Assembly: GCF_031157375.1 (NCBI RefSeq) | Contig: NZ_JAVIFV010000007.1 | Location: 1-64,000 of the forward strand | Reading direction: 5' to 3' | Length of the DNA stretch: 64,000 bases | DNA from: Sphingosinicella sp. LHD-64 | GTDB taxonomy: Bacteria; Pseudomonadota; Alphaproteobacteria; Sphingomonadales; Sphingomonadaceae | In this document: positions 27,753 to 36,508 of the stretch, piece after piece | Numbering within the stretch: the stretch's first letter is position 1 | Layout of the letters: the number at the start of each line of letters is the position of its first letter | Translations under genes and position numbers: made by a program | The notes under the pieces: generated by a model | The model's database searches: none | The model's input: only the letters and a program-made list of their open reading frames with translations | What the model was told of the DNA's origin: nothing

Positions 27753-28364
27753 TCAGGCCGCCCGGGCGGCACAGGCGTCGGCATCGTCGAACAGGGTGAG
27801 CCCGAGCCGGCGGGCGCCCTCGAAATGCGCCGCCACCTCCTCGGGCCCGGTGCCGAGCAGCAGCTCGTGGCGGACCACGCGGGCGCCGCAATAATCGAAG
27901 ATGCCGTGGTCGATCTGGGTCTTCATCGCGCCGAAATAGCCGTGCCGGGCATAGGTCCGCTCGTCGGCGCCGCCGATCCCGACGAGATGGACCCTGAGGT
28001 GGCGCAGCTTCTTGACCAGCCCGATGTCCGGCCCTTCGTCATAGGCCCAGCCCTGGACGAACACCCGGTCGATCCAGCCCTTGAGCAATCCGGGCACCGA
28101 CCACCAGTAGATTGGATAGACCAGCACCAGCCGGTCGCTCCGGTCGATCCGTGCCTGCTCGGCCAGAACGTCGGCCGGGGGCGCCATCCGCTCCCGGTGG
28201 ACCCTGAGGTCATCGGCATTGAAGCGCGGGTCGAAATCCTCGGCCATGAGGTCGGCGATCTCGGCGCCATGTCCCGCCCGCGCCACGCCGTCCGCAAGCC
28301 GGGCGGCGACCGCATGGCTCAGCGATCCGGGATCGGGATGGGACACGACGATCAGCGCATGCAT
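27753..28364 (-). CDS. NAD(P)H-dependent flavin oxidoreductase (quinone reductase family)
   Basis: The 203-residue product fits the flavodoxin-like fold of NQO1/KefF/MdaB proteins: ALIVVSHPDPGSLSHAVA at the start, VLVYPIYWWSVPGLLKGWIDRVF as the FMN/FAD loop and GGADERTY later. It should transfer two electrons from NAD(P)H to quinones. AGGAGG precedes ATG 28364. It is divergent from a TetR regulator whose operator lies between. Confidence 0.9.
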   Translation of the reverse strand: MHALIVVSHPDPGSLSHAVAARLADGVARAGHGAEIADLMAEDFDPRFNADDLRVHRERMAPPADVLAEQARIDRSDRLVLVYPIYWWSVPGLLKGWIDRVFVQGWAYDEGPDIGLVKKLRHLRVHLVGIGGADERTYARHGYFGAMKTQIDHGIFDYCGARVVRHELLLGTGPEEVAAHFEGARRLGLTLFDDADACAARAA

Positions 28365-28383
28365 CTGAACCTCCTGAAGGCGA

Positions 28384-28440
28384 TTGCGGAGCGACTCTCC
28401 GCTCCTATATACTGATAGTAAGTTACTTATGGTAAGTTAT
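28384..28440. promoter_or_regulatory. Divergent promoters and TetR-type operator
   Basis: TTGCGG (28384-28389) and TATACT (28408-28413), 18 bases apart, can serve the TetR gene. On the opposite strand TTACCA and TATATA, 18 bases apart, can serve the oxidoreductase. The perfect palindrome TAAGT-T-ACTTA (28419-28429) and a second TAAGTTA (28433-28439) overlap both and are the likely repressor site. Confidence 0.6.
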
Positions 28441-29052
28441 ATGTCAAGTACCGATGGATCGCCCGCCGCGCCCCGCCAGCGCCTCTCCCGCGACGCGCGG
28501 CAGCGCCAGCTGATCGACACGGCGTGGCGGCTGGTGCGCGAGGAGGGGACCGAGGCGCTGACCCTGGGCCGCGTCGCCGGGGAGGCGGGAGTCACCAAGC
28601 CGGTCGTCTACGACCATTTCGGCACCCGCGCCGGCCTGCTTGCTTCTCTCTACCGCGAATATGATTCCCGCCAGAAGACGATCATGGACGCCGCGATCGA
28701 GGCCACCCCGGCGACGCTGGCGGGCAAGGCCGGCGCCATCGCCGCGACCTATGTCGATTGCGTGCTCGGCATGGGGCTGGAGATTCCCGGCGTCAGCGCC
28801 GCGCTGGCCGGCTCGCCCGAGCTGCAGAAGATCAAGCGCGACTATGTCGCGGGCTTCATGGCGAAATGCCGCCGCGTGCTCGATCCGTTTGCCGCCGGGC
28901 AGGCGATCCCGGCCGCCGGCCTCTGGACGGTGCTCGGCGCCGCCGAAGCCCTGTCCGCCGCCGCCGCCGCCGGCGAGATCGCCGCGGACGACGCGAAGGC
29001 CGAGCTGCGCGATGCGATCATTGCCGTCGTGGGCCGATCCGGAGGAGCGTAG
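28441..29052 (+). CDS. TetR family transcriptional regulator
   Basis: The 203-residue protein has an N-terminal TetR helix-turn-helix: RQLIDTAWRLVREEGTEALTLGRVAGEAGVTKPVVYDHFGTRAGLL. The C-terminal ligand-binding region is Ala-rich. The start ATG 28441 follows a GGTAAG sequence; ATG 28429 is an alternative but lies within the operator. It is expected to repress the divergent oxidoreductase and itself until a ligand, possibly a quinone, binds. Confidence 0.88.
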   Translation: MSSTDGSPAAPRQRLSRDARQRQLIDTAWRLVREEGTEALTLGRVAGEAGVTKPVVYDHFGTRAGLLASLYREYDSRQKTIMDAAIEATPATLAGKAGAIAATYVDCVLGMGLEIPGVSAALAGSPELQKIKRDYVAGFMAKCRRVLDPFAAGQAIPAAGLWTVLGAAEALSAAAAAGEIAADDAKAELRDAIIAVVGRSGGA

Positions 29053-29102
29053 GCGCTTCCTCTTCCATCCACGAGGGGATGACAGGGCGGCGGCATCATC
29101 GA

Positions 29103-29131
29103 ATGCCCGCTAAGGGTGGAAAACGGACATT
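29103..29131. repeat. Direct repeat flanking the TrmH fragment, left copy
   Basis: A 29-base unit, ATGCCCGCTAAGGGTGGAAA onward to GACATT, matches the copy at 29445-29473 at 23 of 29 positions. The two bracket the truncated methyltransferase gene. Confidence 0.6.
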
Positions 29132-29150
29132 GGCGTGCTAGCGTTCGCTC

Positions 29151-29495
29151 ATGGAAGAAGCAGCCTCATCTAAGCCGACCGTTCGCAAGCGCGCCGAAGC
29201 GATCAAGCCGTTTCGCTGCAAGAATCTCATCGCCGTGATCGAGAACCCGACCGATGTGAAGAACATCGGAACGGTAATCCGCAACGTGAATGCCTTGGGC
29301 GTGGAGAAAGTCTATGTCATCGATCCCCGCCGGTCCCTGCCCGATGACTGGCAGGATTTGCGAGAGCAGATTCAGGCTGCGCAAACGAAGGGGCGAGCGG
29401 AAGATCCCGTTGCCGACCGTAATAAGGCCGATAGAGGCCGGATGATGCCCGCAATGGGTCGAAAGCAGACATCTCGGTTTGTTGGATACAAATAG
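29151..29495 (+). pseudogene. Truncated TrmH/SpoU-type RNA methyltransferase
   Basis: The first 74 or so codons encode FRCKNLIAVIENPTDVKNIGTVIRNVNALGVEKVYVIDPRRSLP, the N-terminal start of a SpoU RNA methyltransferase (the R-x-A-x-A-x-G-like region N-x-x-N-I-G-T-V-I-R-N). Homology then breaks off and the remaining codons run into repeat DNA to a stop at 29495. The C-terminal SAM-binding knot motifs are absent, so the product is probably inactive. It is best read as a decayed gene. Confidence 0.75.
29445..29473. repeat. Direct repeat flanking the TrmH fragment, right copy
   Basis: The unit ATGCCCGCAATGGGTCGAAA onward to GACATC is a diverged copy of 29103-29131. It contributes the C-terminal codons of the truncated frame. 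Such ATGCCCGC...GACAT units are scattered in sphingomonad intergenic DNA. Confidence 0.6.
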
Positions 29496-29862
29496 GATTT
29501 CGCCTGACATGCTCGCCGCGACTCGGGTTTCGCCCGGGTCGCCGGCTCCTTGACCTTGTCGATCTCACCAGTGTGGCGGAAGGGCGATCACGCGCCGGCC
29601 CGAATCTCCGAACCTCGCCCGAAGCCGGTGTCCAGTGCACCTGGCTGGACAAAACCCGAACCGGCATTTTTCTCAGAAATCCTGAGATTTCCGGGCTTTT
29701 CTACGCCCGGAAGGGTGAAATTTTCGTGTTTTCCGTGCGAATCCCCGAACTTCGCTTGGGCTCTTGTCTTTCAAGCCGATGGAAACGTGGCCCTTTTTCT
29801 GAAAGCCGGGCACCGCGAGGCCCGAACTTCGCGCTCCGTCGCCTTTCCGCACGGTATGGGCG
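29496..29862. other. Non-coding region with two hairpins
   Basis: About 370 bases without a supportable gene. Two compact stems lie in tandem: TCTCAG-aaatc-CTGAGA (29671-29687) and TTCCGGGC-(8)-GCCCGGAA (29689-29712). Two similar CCCGAACTTCGC segments occur further on. The region may be remnant DNA around the TrmH fragment; the second stem could end transcription from either side. Confidence 0.5.
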
Positions 29863-30390
29863 CTACGTGAGCAACTCCGCGGTCAGCAGCAGGAGCAGCT
29901 TCACGTCGATCGCGCAGCCCTCCTCGCGCTTGGCCTTCACGAACAGGTGGACGTCCTCGACCGGCACGCGGTGGACGACGATGTCCTCGCCGTCGAGGCC
30001 GCCGCCGTCGCCGACCTTGCGCACGCCCTCCGCCCTCAGCAGCGTGAAGCTCTCCGAGACCATCCCGGGCGAGCTGAAGAACTGCCCGAGGTCGGTCATG
30101 CGGGACGCGTGGTAGCCGGTCTCCTCCTCAAGCTCGCGGATCGCCGCCGCCTCGGCCGCCTCGCCGGCAATGTCGTCGCCGACCAGTCCGGCCGGCAGCT
30201 CCAGGCAGTTGCAGCCTAGCGGCACGCGATACTGCTCGACCAGCAGGACATGGCCGGCATCGAAGGCGAGGATCACCGCCGCATGGACGTTGCGGGTGCG
30301 CGAGACATATTCCCATTTCCCGCGCCGTTTGGCGGCGATGTACCTGCCTTCCCATTCGATCTGTTCGGGTTCGTCCTGTCCTCGGCTCAT
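29863..30390 (-). CDS. Nudix hydrolase (ADP-ribose pyrophosphatase-like)
   Basis: The 175-residue protein has a Nudix box: G-x5-E-x7-R-E-x2-E-E-x-G appears as the [12 protein letters not shown] segment, after [21 protein letters not shown]. The N-terminal [17 protein letters not shown]-type strand (here [16 protein letters not shown]) matches ADP-ribose pyrophosphatases, which hydrolyse ADP-ribose to AMP and ribose phosphate. Its start overlaps the stop of the TPM gene (ATGA). Confidence 0.87.
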   Translation of the reverse strand: MSRGQDEPEQIEWEGRYIAAKRRGKWEYVSRTRNVHAAVILAFDAGHVLLVEQYRVPLGCNCLELPAGLVGDDIAGEAAEAAAIRELEEETGYHASRMTDLGQFFSSPGMVSESFTLLRAEGVRKVGDGGGLDGEDIVVHRVPVEDVHLFVKAKREEGCAIDVKLLLLLTAELLT

Positions 30391-31064
30391 AGCTCCACCA
30401 CTCTGTCGGGCAATTCGTTAGGGTTATCGGTCGCCGGCGGCAGGATGCGGGCGAGCACCGCACCGACCTTCGCGACGGCCACCGCCAGCCCCTCGCCGGG
30501 GCGGCCCGCCTTCACCTCGTCGATGAGCGCGGCCATCGCCTCCCCCCAGGCCTCCGGCTCCACTTTCTCATGGATCGCCCGGTCGGCGACGATCTCGGCG
30601 CGGCGCTCGCCGGTCGAAAGGTAGATGAGGATGCCGGTCCGCCCCTGCGTCTTCTGCTCGGCGCCGGTGCGGAACAATTCGATCGCGCGGCGATGGACGC
30701 GCCGCGTCTTGGTCCGCCCCGGCGTCAGCGCGAGCCGCAGCGGCATCCAGGCCAGCGCATAGCGCACGATCAGGAAAGCCAGCGTCATCGCCGCGAACAG
30801 CGCCAGCATCGCCGGCCCGCGAGTGAATGTGCCGTTCCAGCCGAGCAGCGCCGTCTCGACCCAGGCGATCCACGTATCGGGCGCGAAGGCCAGCACGCCG
30901 GGCACCGCGAGCATCGCGAGGATCGCATAATGGAGGCCGACATCGTGATAGGCGTCCGACCGCGCCGCGACGATGGTCACGATCTCGCCCGCGCTCTCGC
31001 GCTCGGCCGCGACGATCGCCGCGGTGACGCGGTCATGGTCCGCCTGGGTGAGCCGCGTCACCAT
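30387..31064 (-). CDS. TPM-domain membrane protein
   Basis: The 225-residue protein has an N-terminal TPM fold ([32 protein letters not shown]), two or three hydrophobic segments ([37 protein letters not shown]), and [26 protein letters not shown]. It is a paralogue of the next gene upstream (31058-31846) and overlaps it by 7 bases. TPM proteins associate with LemA in membrane maintenance; the exact role is unknown. Confidence 0.83.
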   Translation of the reverse strand: MVTRLTQADHDRVTAAIVAAERESAGEIVTIVAARSDAYHDVGLHYAILAMLAVPGVLAFAPDTWIAWVETALLGWNGTFTRGPAMLALFAAMTLAFLIVRYALAWMPLRLALTPGRTKTRRVHRRAIELFRTGAEQKTQGRTGILIYLSTGERRAEIVADRAIHEKVEPEAWGEAMAALIDEVKAGRPGEGLAVAVAKVGAVLARILPPATDNPNELPDRVVEL

Positions 31065-31846
31065 CCCCCCGACGCCCCGCCGCCGCCGGACGATCCGCCG
31101 CCACCCGAAAAGCCGCCTCCGCCCCAGCTCGATCCGCCGCTGCTCCAGCTGCTGCCGGAACCCGATCCGCCCCAGTCCGATCCACCGAGGCCCGGCCCCC
31201 AGATCACGATGGGCCCGCGGCCACCGCGGTAACGCTTTCCGCCAAAACCGCTGCGGAGCATCGGGATGACGATGAAGAAGATGACGATGATCCAGAAGAT
31301 CAGCGGCCAACCCGATCCGTCGTCGCTCGCACGTTCCGCTTGCGCCGCGTCCATCGCCCGTTGTTCCGCGACCTCCGGGGGTGCCTGAAGTTGCGCGATG
31401 ATCGCGTCCGTGCCCGCCTCGATACCTCCGGGAAAATCGCCGTTGCGGAAACGCGGCGTGATGTCGTCCCTGACGATGCGGCTGGACAGCGCATCCGTAA
31501 GAATGCCCTCCAGGCCGTAACCCACCTCGATCCGCACCCGCCGTTCGCCAACCGCGACAAGCAGCAATGCGCCATTGTTCGCATTGCGTTGACCAAGCTG
31601 CCATGCGCGGAACAGGCCGTTGGCATAGTCTTCGATCGGATATCCCTGCATGTCGGGCACAGTGGCGACGACCAGCTGACGCGAGGTTGCGCTTTCGAGC
31701 CCGGCAAGCTTGGCGTCGAGCGCCGCCTCCTGATCCGGCTGCAGCAGATCGGCCGCATCCACCACCCTCCCGCTGAGCGGCGGGAAGGTCTGCGCCCCCG
31801 CCGGATGGGCGAGCAGCAGCGCGAGGAGGATCAGCAGAACCCGCAA
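31058..31846 (-). CDS. TPM-domain exported protein, YgcG family
   Basis: The 262-residue product starts with a signal peptide (MRVLLILLALLLAHPAGAQ), then the TPM domain VVDAADLLQPDQEAALDAKLAGLE ... ATVPDMQGYPIEDYANGLFRAW, a membrane helix WPLIFWIIVIFFIVIPML (about 181-198), and a Gly/Ser-rich tail of 60 residues typical of YgcG. The start is TTG 31846, 14 bases after the LemA stop, with no strong ribosome site, so coupling to lemA is likely. Confidence 0.85.
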   Translation of the reverse strand: MRVLLILLALLLAHPAGAQTFPPLSGRVVDAADLLQPDQEAALDAKLAGLESATSRQLVVATVPDMQGYPIEDYANGLFRAWQLGQRNANNGALLLVAVGERRVRIEVGYGLEGILTDALSSRIVRDDITPRFRNGDFPGGIEAGTDAIIAQLQAPPEVAEQRAMDAAQAERASDDGSGWPLIFWIIVIFFIVIPMLRSGFGGKRYRGGRGPIVIWGPGLGGSDWGGSGSGSSWSSGGSSWGGGGFSGGGGSSGGGGASGGW

Positions 31847-31859
31847 CGGGCGCCCAGGC

Positions 31860-32444
31860 TTACTGCATGTTGCCGAAATCGACCGTCGGCGCGCCCTGCG
31901 CGCCGGCTTCGGCTTCGAACGGCGTCATCGGCTGCGATCCGTAGATGATCCGGGCGCCGATCACCGAGGGGAAGGTGCGGATCTCGGTGTTGTAGGCCTG
32001 GACCGCGGAATTGTAGTCGCGGCGCGCCACCTGGATGCGGTTCTCGGTGCCCTCGATCTGCGATTGCAGGTCGCGGAAATTGGCGTTGGTCTGGAGCTCC
32101 GGATAGGCCTCCTGCAGCCGCTGCAGCGAGATCGTCAGCCGCCCCTGCGCTTCGGCGAAGCGCGCCATCGCGGCCGGGTCGCTGAGTTGCTCGGGCGTCA
32201 CCGTGATCCGGGTCGCGGACGCCCGCGCCTCGGTCACCTCGCGCAGCACGGTCCGCTCCTGCTGGGCGGCGGCGCGCACCGTGTTGACCAGGTTGGGGAT
32301 GAGGTCGGCGCGGCGCTGGTACTGGCTCTGGACGTCGGCCCAGCGCGCCCTGGCCGTCTCCTCCGCGGTCGGGATCGAATTGACCCCGCAGGCGGTGAGG
32401 AACAGCAGGACGGGCGCGAAAGCGGCGAGGAGGCGAAGGCGCAT
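31860..32444 (-). CDS. LemA family protein
   Basis: The 194-residue protein starts with a lipoprotein-like signal ([15 protein letters not shown]) and the LemA core [32 protein letters not shown], followed by helical [52 protein letters not shown]. LemA proteins are all-helical and sit at the membrane; function is unsettled. It heads the LemA-TPM-TPM-Nudix operon. Confidence 0.9.
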   Translation of the reverse strand: MRLRLLAAFAPVLLFLTACGVNSIPTAEETARARWADVQSQYQRRADLIPNLVNTVRAAAQQERTVLREVTEARASATRITVTPEQLSDPAAMARFAEAQGRLTISLQRLQEAYPELQTNANFRDLQSQIEGTENRIQVARRDYNSAVQAYNTEIRTFPSVIGARIIYGSQPMTPFEAEAGAQGAPTVDFGNMQ

Positions 32445-32523
32445 GGCTGAAAAACCTCTCCCTTCTAATCGATGGCATGAGGAAGTAGGCTCTCGTCACC
32501 GGCCACGCAACGGGGAGTGTGAG

Positions 32524-32949
32524 ATGTTCAAGGAGTTCAGGGAATTCATCGCGCGCGGCAATGTGCTGGACTTGGCGGTCGCAGTCATCATCGGCGCCGC
32601 CTTTGCAACCATCACCACCTCGCTCACCGAAGACATGATCATGCCGGTCGTCGGCGCGATCTTCGGCGGCCTCGATTTCTCGAGCTACTTCATTCTGCTG
32701 GGGCCGGTGCCGCAGGGCTATGCCGGCTCCCTCTCCAACTATGCGGCGCTGAAGGCCGCGGGCGCGCCGGTGCTCGGCTTCGGCCAGTTCCTCACCGTCG
32801 TCATCAACTTCCTGATCCTCGCCTTCATCATCTTCCTCATGGTCAAGATGGCCAACAAGGTGATCAAGAAGGCCGAGGAGGCGCCGGCGGAGGATCCCGC
32901 CGAGGTCGTGCTGCTCCGCGAGATCAGGGACGAGCTCAAGAAGAAGTAA
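32524..32949 (+). CDS. mscL: Large-conductance mechanosensitive channel
   Basis: The 141-residue protein matches Msc[45 protein letters not shown], a periplasmic loop, and [21 protein letters not shown] as TM2, then a charged C-terminal helix. It opens under membrane tension and protects from osmotic downshock. ATG 32524 lies in a region 80 bases from the divergent LemA gene. Confidence 0.95.
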   Translation: MFKEFREFIARGNVLDLAVAVIIGAAFATITTSLTEDMIMPVVGAIFGGLDFSSYFILLGPVPQGYAGSLSNYAALKAAGAPVLGFGQFLTVVINFLILAFIIFLMVKMANKVIKKAEEAPAEDPAEVVLLREIRDELKKK

Positions 32950-32950
32950 C

Positions 32951-33038
32951 CGTCATCCCGGCGCAGGCCGGGATCTCGTGGGGTGAAGGGCGCAGGCGCG
33001 TTTCCGGCCTGAGGCCCCGGCCTCCGCCGGGGCGACGT
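32951..33038. repeat. Compound inverted repeat after mscL
   Basis: Two hairpins, ATCCCGGC-gcag-GCCGGGAT (32955-32974) and CCCCGGC-ctcc-GCCGGGG (33015-33032), with CGTCAT and GCGACG near the ends. It belongs to the same CCGGC-type palindrome class found elsewhere in this window and may terminate mscL transcription. Confidence 0.7.
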
Positions 33039-33047
33039 GCGGGTCAC

Positions 33048-33075
33048 TTCACATTAATCGCCCATTCCTTATATA
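33048..33075 (+). promoter_or_regulatory. Promoter of ssrA
   Basis: TTCACA (33048-33053) and TATATA (33070-33075) are 16 bases apart, directly upstream of the tmRNA acceptor piece. The strong -10 suits a highly expressed stable RNA. Confidence 0.6.
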
Positions 33076-33079
33076 GGAC

Positions 33080-33372
33080 CTGCCGGTTTCGGCCGGCTAT
33101 GGCGATAAACGACGGTGTGCAATAGGCACAGCGGACCCGGGGGCAGTACCCGGCGGCTCCACCACAAGCCTCTGCGAAAGCAGGGGATTCTGACGGGGCC
33201 GAACCAGGATCGACGTGTGTTGAAAAGCGCTGACTTTTGCCCGGGATGGGACCACCGTGACGGCCCGTACACAAGTGCCAACGATAACGAGGCGCTCGCG
33301 ATTGCCGCGTAACTTCGATCCTCACGGATTGAGTTACTAAGGACAAAAGCGCGGTTGGGCCGCACCGGGCAA
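33080..33372 (+). ncRNA. ssrA: tmRNA, permuted two-piece form
   Basis: The acceptor piece comes first and ends GCGGCTCCACCA (CCA at 33162-33164). After a short processed loop, the coding piece starts GGGGCCGAACC at 33195. GGGGCCG and CGGCTCC pair to form the acceptor stem with one G-U. The tag reading frame at 33277-33312 encodes ANDNEALAIAA and a TAA stop. This is the alphaproteobacterial permuted tmRNA, which rescues stalled ribosomes. The outer ends are approximate. Confidence 0.93.
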
Positions 33373-33470
33373 CAGAAGCGGATTCCAGCGGCCAGGGGGT
33401 GCCGGGCAACAGAAACCCCCACTCCTTTCAAGGAGCGCGGGACACCGGGCAACAGAAGTCCCCCACTCCT
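33364..33470. repeat. Three tandem copies of CCGGGCAACAGAA after ssrA
   Basis: CCGGGCAACAGAA starts at 33365, 33402 and 33445. The last two are each followed by the pyrimidine-rich CCCCCACTCCT, so the unit appears duplicated. A small stem CTCCTT-tc-AAGGAG sits between the last two. The block lies between ssrA and the end of the convergent LysR gene. Confidence 0.75.
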
Positions 33471-34398
33471 ACCGATCGATCGTCACCACATTCGTCAGCA
33501 GCGGCGCCGCCTTGGCGCGGTCCGCCTCGGCCTCGCGCCTGATCCAGTCGCGGAAGGCGAGGATTTTCGTGCTGCGCGCCTGCGCGGCGGCGTAGGCGAG
33601 CCAGTAGCCCCGGCCGTCCGCGACGACGAGATCGAAGGGCATGACGAGCGCGCCGCTCATGATCTCGCGCTGGAAGAAGATCGGCGAGACCATGGCGATG
33701 CCGTTGCCGGTCATCGCCGCCGAGACGTAGAGATATTCCGCGTCGAGCTGCGCCCCGAAGGCCCCCGCGAGGTCGAGTCCGCCCTGCCCCGCCGCCTCCA
33801 GCCAGGTCCGCCACCAGCCGGTGCGTCCGAGCAGGGGCGCCGCGACCCGGCCCTCGCCCAATTGCCGGGCCGCCTCGGCCAGCTCGGGGCTGCACACCGG
33901 CGTGAACAAATTGGGCAGCAGGAACTGGCTGCGCAGGCCCGGCCAACTGCCGAGGCCGCTGCGGATCGCGATGTCGAAGTCGAAGCCGCCCAGGTCCGCC
34001 ACCGGCACGGTCATGTCGAGCCGCGGGCGGATGTGCGGGTGCCTGTCCTTGAACCGGCCGAGCTTGGGCACCAGCCAGGCCGCGCCGACGGTCGGCAGGG
34101 TGGTAATCGACAATTCCCCCTGCGAGCGCTCGACCGCCTGGGCGAAGGTGGCGCGCATCGTCGCGAAGGCGCCGGAGATGGCGGGGGCCAGCAGCTCGCC
34201 CGAGCCGGTCAGCTCGACCCGCCTGGGGAATCGGCGGAACAGCATCAACCCGAGCCGGCTTTCGAGCTGCTTCACCTGGTAGCTGACCGCCGCGGCGGTC
34301 ATGTTGAGCTCGCTCGCCGCGCGCGAGAAGCTGCCCAGCCGCGCCGCCGCCTCGAAGGCGCGGATCGCGGGCAGCGGGGGGAGCGACTGGAGGTTCAT
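33469..34398 (-). CDS. LysR family transcriptional regulator (GcvA-like)
   Basis: The 309-residue protein starts with a winged helix-turn-helix: LPAIRAFEAAARLGSFSRAASELNMTAAAVSYQVKQLESRLGLMLFRR. The C-terminal substrate-binding domain (LSITTLPTVGAAWLVPKLGRFKDRHP) fits the GcvA subgroup. It is divergent from the TonB receptor and its operon, with palindromes in the shared spacer, so it probably regulates that locus in response to a substrate or intermediate. The inducer is unknown. Confidence 0.9.
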   Translation of the reverse strand: MNLQSLPPLPAIRAFEAAARLGSFSRAASELNMTAAAVSYQVKQLESRLGLMLFRRFPRRVELTGSGELLAPAISGAFATMRATFAQAVERSQGELSITTLPTVGAAWLVPKLGRFKDRHPHIRPRLDMTVPVADLGGFDFDIAIRSGLGSWPGLRSQFLLPNLFTPVCSPELAEAARQLGEGRVAAPLLGRTGWWRTWLEAAGQGGLDLAGAFGAQLDAEYLYVSAAMTGNGIAMVSPIFFQREIMSGALVMPFDLVVADGRGYWLAYAAAQARSTKILAFRDWIRREAEADRAKAAPLLTNVVTIDR

Positions 34399-34400
34399 GG

Positions 34401-34432
34401 CTAAGCTCCCCTTAGTCTAAATCTCCGAGATT
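34401..34432. promoter_or_regulatory. Two palindromes between LysR and TonB-receptor genes
   Basis: CTAAG-ctccc-CTTAG (34401-34415) and AATCTC-c-GAGATT (34420-34432) are perfect dyads, one turn to one and a half turns apart, directly upstream of the LysR start. LysR proteins bind such interrupted palindromes. They probably serve autoregulation and activation of the divergent operon. Confidence 0.55.
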
Positions 34433-34532
34433 CGCCTAACGCTATTTTGGTGCTCCGCCTACCCATGTCCCTGCAGCACGCCAGGGGAGGGGCCTTGTCG
34501 CTGATTGCCTTTGCATCAACGAGGAGCGCTCC

Positions 34533-36479
34533 ATGTCCAGAATCCTTGCTTCCGCCGCCGCGGTTCCCGCTCTTTTTGGCTCAATCCTGCTTGTCCATGG
34601 CGAAGCCTTCGCCCAACGCACCCAGGAGAATGTGATCACCAGCGCGTCCGATGCGTTCGGCACCAGTATCGGCAACGAGACGATCGGCCTCTACCGCGAC
34701 AACAATGTCCGCGGGTTCAGCCCGACGGTGGCCGGCAACCGGCGGATCGAGGGCATGTATTTCGATCTCGGCGGCAACGGCCTCACCCAGCGCCTCACCT
34801 CCCGCTCGGTGGTGCGCGTCGGCCTGCCGGCCCAGGGTTATCTCTTCCCGGCGCCCTCCGGGATCGTCGACTATACCCTGCGCCCCTCTGACGACACGCT
34901 GGGCGGCAGCGTTGCGGTCGGCAGCTCCGAATATGGCGGCTATTTCCTTGAGGCCGACACCCGCATCCCGCTCGTCGCCGGGCGCCTCAGCACCGCGGTC
35001 GGCGGCCACTACCAGCGCCGCTATTTCGAGGACGGCCGCAACGGCGAATATGGCGCCATCGCGGTGATCCCGACCTTGCGTTTCGACGGTGGACAGGTCA
35101 CCGCCTTCTGGAGCTCGGCGAGCACAGACGAGGATGCCGGCCCGCTGCTCATCACCACCGGCCCGCGGCTGCCGCCGATGATCTCCGGCGGCCGTTTCTA
35201 CGGCCAGGAATGGGCGCGTGGCTTCCAGCGCAGCCAGACCTACGGCACGCTCGGCCGCTACGAGCTCGGCAGCGACCTCACCTTCCGCTTCGGCCTGTTC
35301 GAATCCCGCTCGGTCCGCACCCGTACCTATTCCGACCTGTTCCTCGACGTGCAGCCGGATGGCTCAGCCACCAATGTGATGGTGGCGGAGCCGCGCCTCC
35401 CCGCCCGCTGGACGTCGGGCGAGGCGCGGCTGAGCTGGACCCACGACGGCACCCGCTTCGATCACTCCCTCCACGTCGCGCTGCGTGGCCGCGACAAGCG
35501 CCTCGTGATCGGCGGCAGCGCGACCGCGACGCTCGGCCGGGCGATCGTCGGCGAATTCATCCGGCGGGACGAGCCGGACTTCGCCTTCGCGACTCCGACG
35601 GTGAATTCGGTCCGGCAATGGACCGCGGGCCTCGCCTATGTCGGCCGCTGGGAAGGCGTGATGGAGCTGAACGCCGGCATCCAGAAGACCGACTATCGTT
35701 CGGAGATCAGCCGCCCGGGCAATGTCGCGGTCAACCGCGATCGCCCCTGGCTTCTCAACGTCGCGCTGGCCGTGACGCCGACGCCGTGGCTGGCGTTCTA
35801 CGGCGGCTATACCGAGGGGCTGGAAGAGACGGCGAGCCCGCCGGCCAGCGCGGTCAACCGCGACGATGCGGTCGAAGCTTCGCGCACGAAGCAGAAGGAG
35901 GCGGGCATCCGCCTCGCCTTCGGCACCACCCGTCTGGTCGCCGGCATCTTCGAGATCGAGCGTCCCTATTTCAGCCTCGACGGCAACGGAATCTATGGCC
36001 CGCTGGGCACCTTCCGGAACCGCGGCGTCGAAGTCTCGCTCACCGCGCAACCGATCGAAGGGCTCTCGGTCGTGGGCGGCCTCGTCCTGCTCGATCCGGC
36101 GGTGGTGGGCGAGGCAGTGGAGACCGGGCGTGCCGGTCCCAAGGCGGTCCGCATCGCCAACCGCACCGCCCGGCTCGATCTCAACTACCAGACGCCGGTC
36201 GAGGGTCTCTCGTTCGATTTCAGCGTCCAGCATACCGGCCGGGTCGCCGCCAGCACTCTGGGCTTTGCCGAACTCGGCGGACGGCAGCTGTTCGAGCCGG
36301 GCACGACGACGTTCGACATCGGCACCCGCTACCGCTTCCGGGCCGCGGAAACGCCGATGGCGCTGCGCGTGCTGCTCGCCAACATGTTCGACGACCGCAG
36401 CTACGAGGTGAGGGGCAGCCACTCTTTCTTCGTCCGCCCCGGCCGCCGCTTCAGCGTCCAGCTTTCCGCCGACTTCTGA
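34533..36479 (+). CDS. TonB-dependent outer-membrane receptor
   Basis: The 648-residue protein starts with a signal peptide cleaved after AFA (residue 27 or so). The plug (NNVRGFSPTVAGNRRIEGMYFDLGG ... SVVRVGLPAQGYLFPAPSGIVDYTL) and a beta-barrel ending in phenylalanine (SVQLSADF) are typical. The 'NNVRGF' and 'RIEGMYFD' pattern places it among receptors with catecholate or small-ligand specificity, but the ligand is not predictable. It is the first gene of a run with three exported hydrolases. Confidence 0.9.
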   Translation: MSRILASAAAVPALFGSILLVHGEAFAQRTQENVITSASDAFGTSIGNETIGLYRDNNVRGFSPTVAGNRRIEGMYFDLGGNGLTQRLTSRSVVRVGLPAQGYLFPAPSGIVDYTLRPSDDTLGGSVAVGSSEYGGYFLEADTRIPLVAGRLSTAVGGHYQRRYFEDGRNGEYGAIAVIPTLRFDGGQVTAFWSSASTDEDAGPLLITTGPRLPPMISGGRFYGQEWARGFQRSQTYGTLGRYELGSDLTFRFGLFESRSVRTRTYSDLFLDVQPDGSATNVMVAEPRLPARWTSGEARLSWTHDGTRFDHSLHVALRGRDKRLVIGGSATATLGRAIVGEFIRRDEPDFAFATPTVNSVRQWTAGLAYVGRWEGVMELNAGIQKTDYRSEISRPGNVAVNRDRPWLLNVALAVTPTPWLAFYGGYTEGLEETASPPASAVNRDDAVEASRTKQKEAGIRLAFGTTRLVAGIFEIERPYFSLDGNGIYGPLGTFRNRGVEVSLTAQPIEGLSVVGGLVLLDPAVVGEAVETGRAGPKAVRIANRTARLDLNYQTPVEGLSFDFSVQHTGRVAASTLGFAELGGRQLFEPGTTTFDIGTRYRFRAAETPMALRVLLANMFDDRSYEVRGSHSFFVRPGRRFSVQLSADF

Positions 36480-36508
36480 TCCGCTCACATCAAAGGAACG
36501 CCATTCCC

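Noticed and set aside
29573-30115. 180-codon plus-strand frame
   Set aside because: It overlaps the Nudix gene out of frame and has no conserved motif or ribosome site.
33115-33312. 65-codon open frame ending in ANDNEALAIAA
   Set aside because: It runs through the tmRNA; only the last 11 codons (the tag) are translated, in trans.
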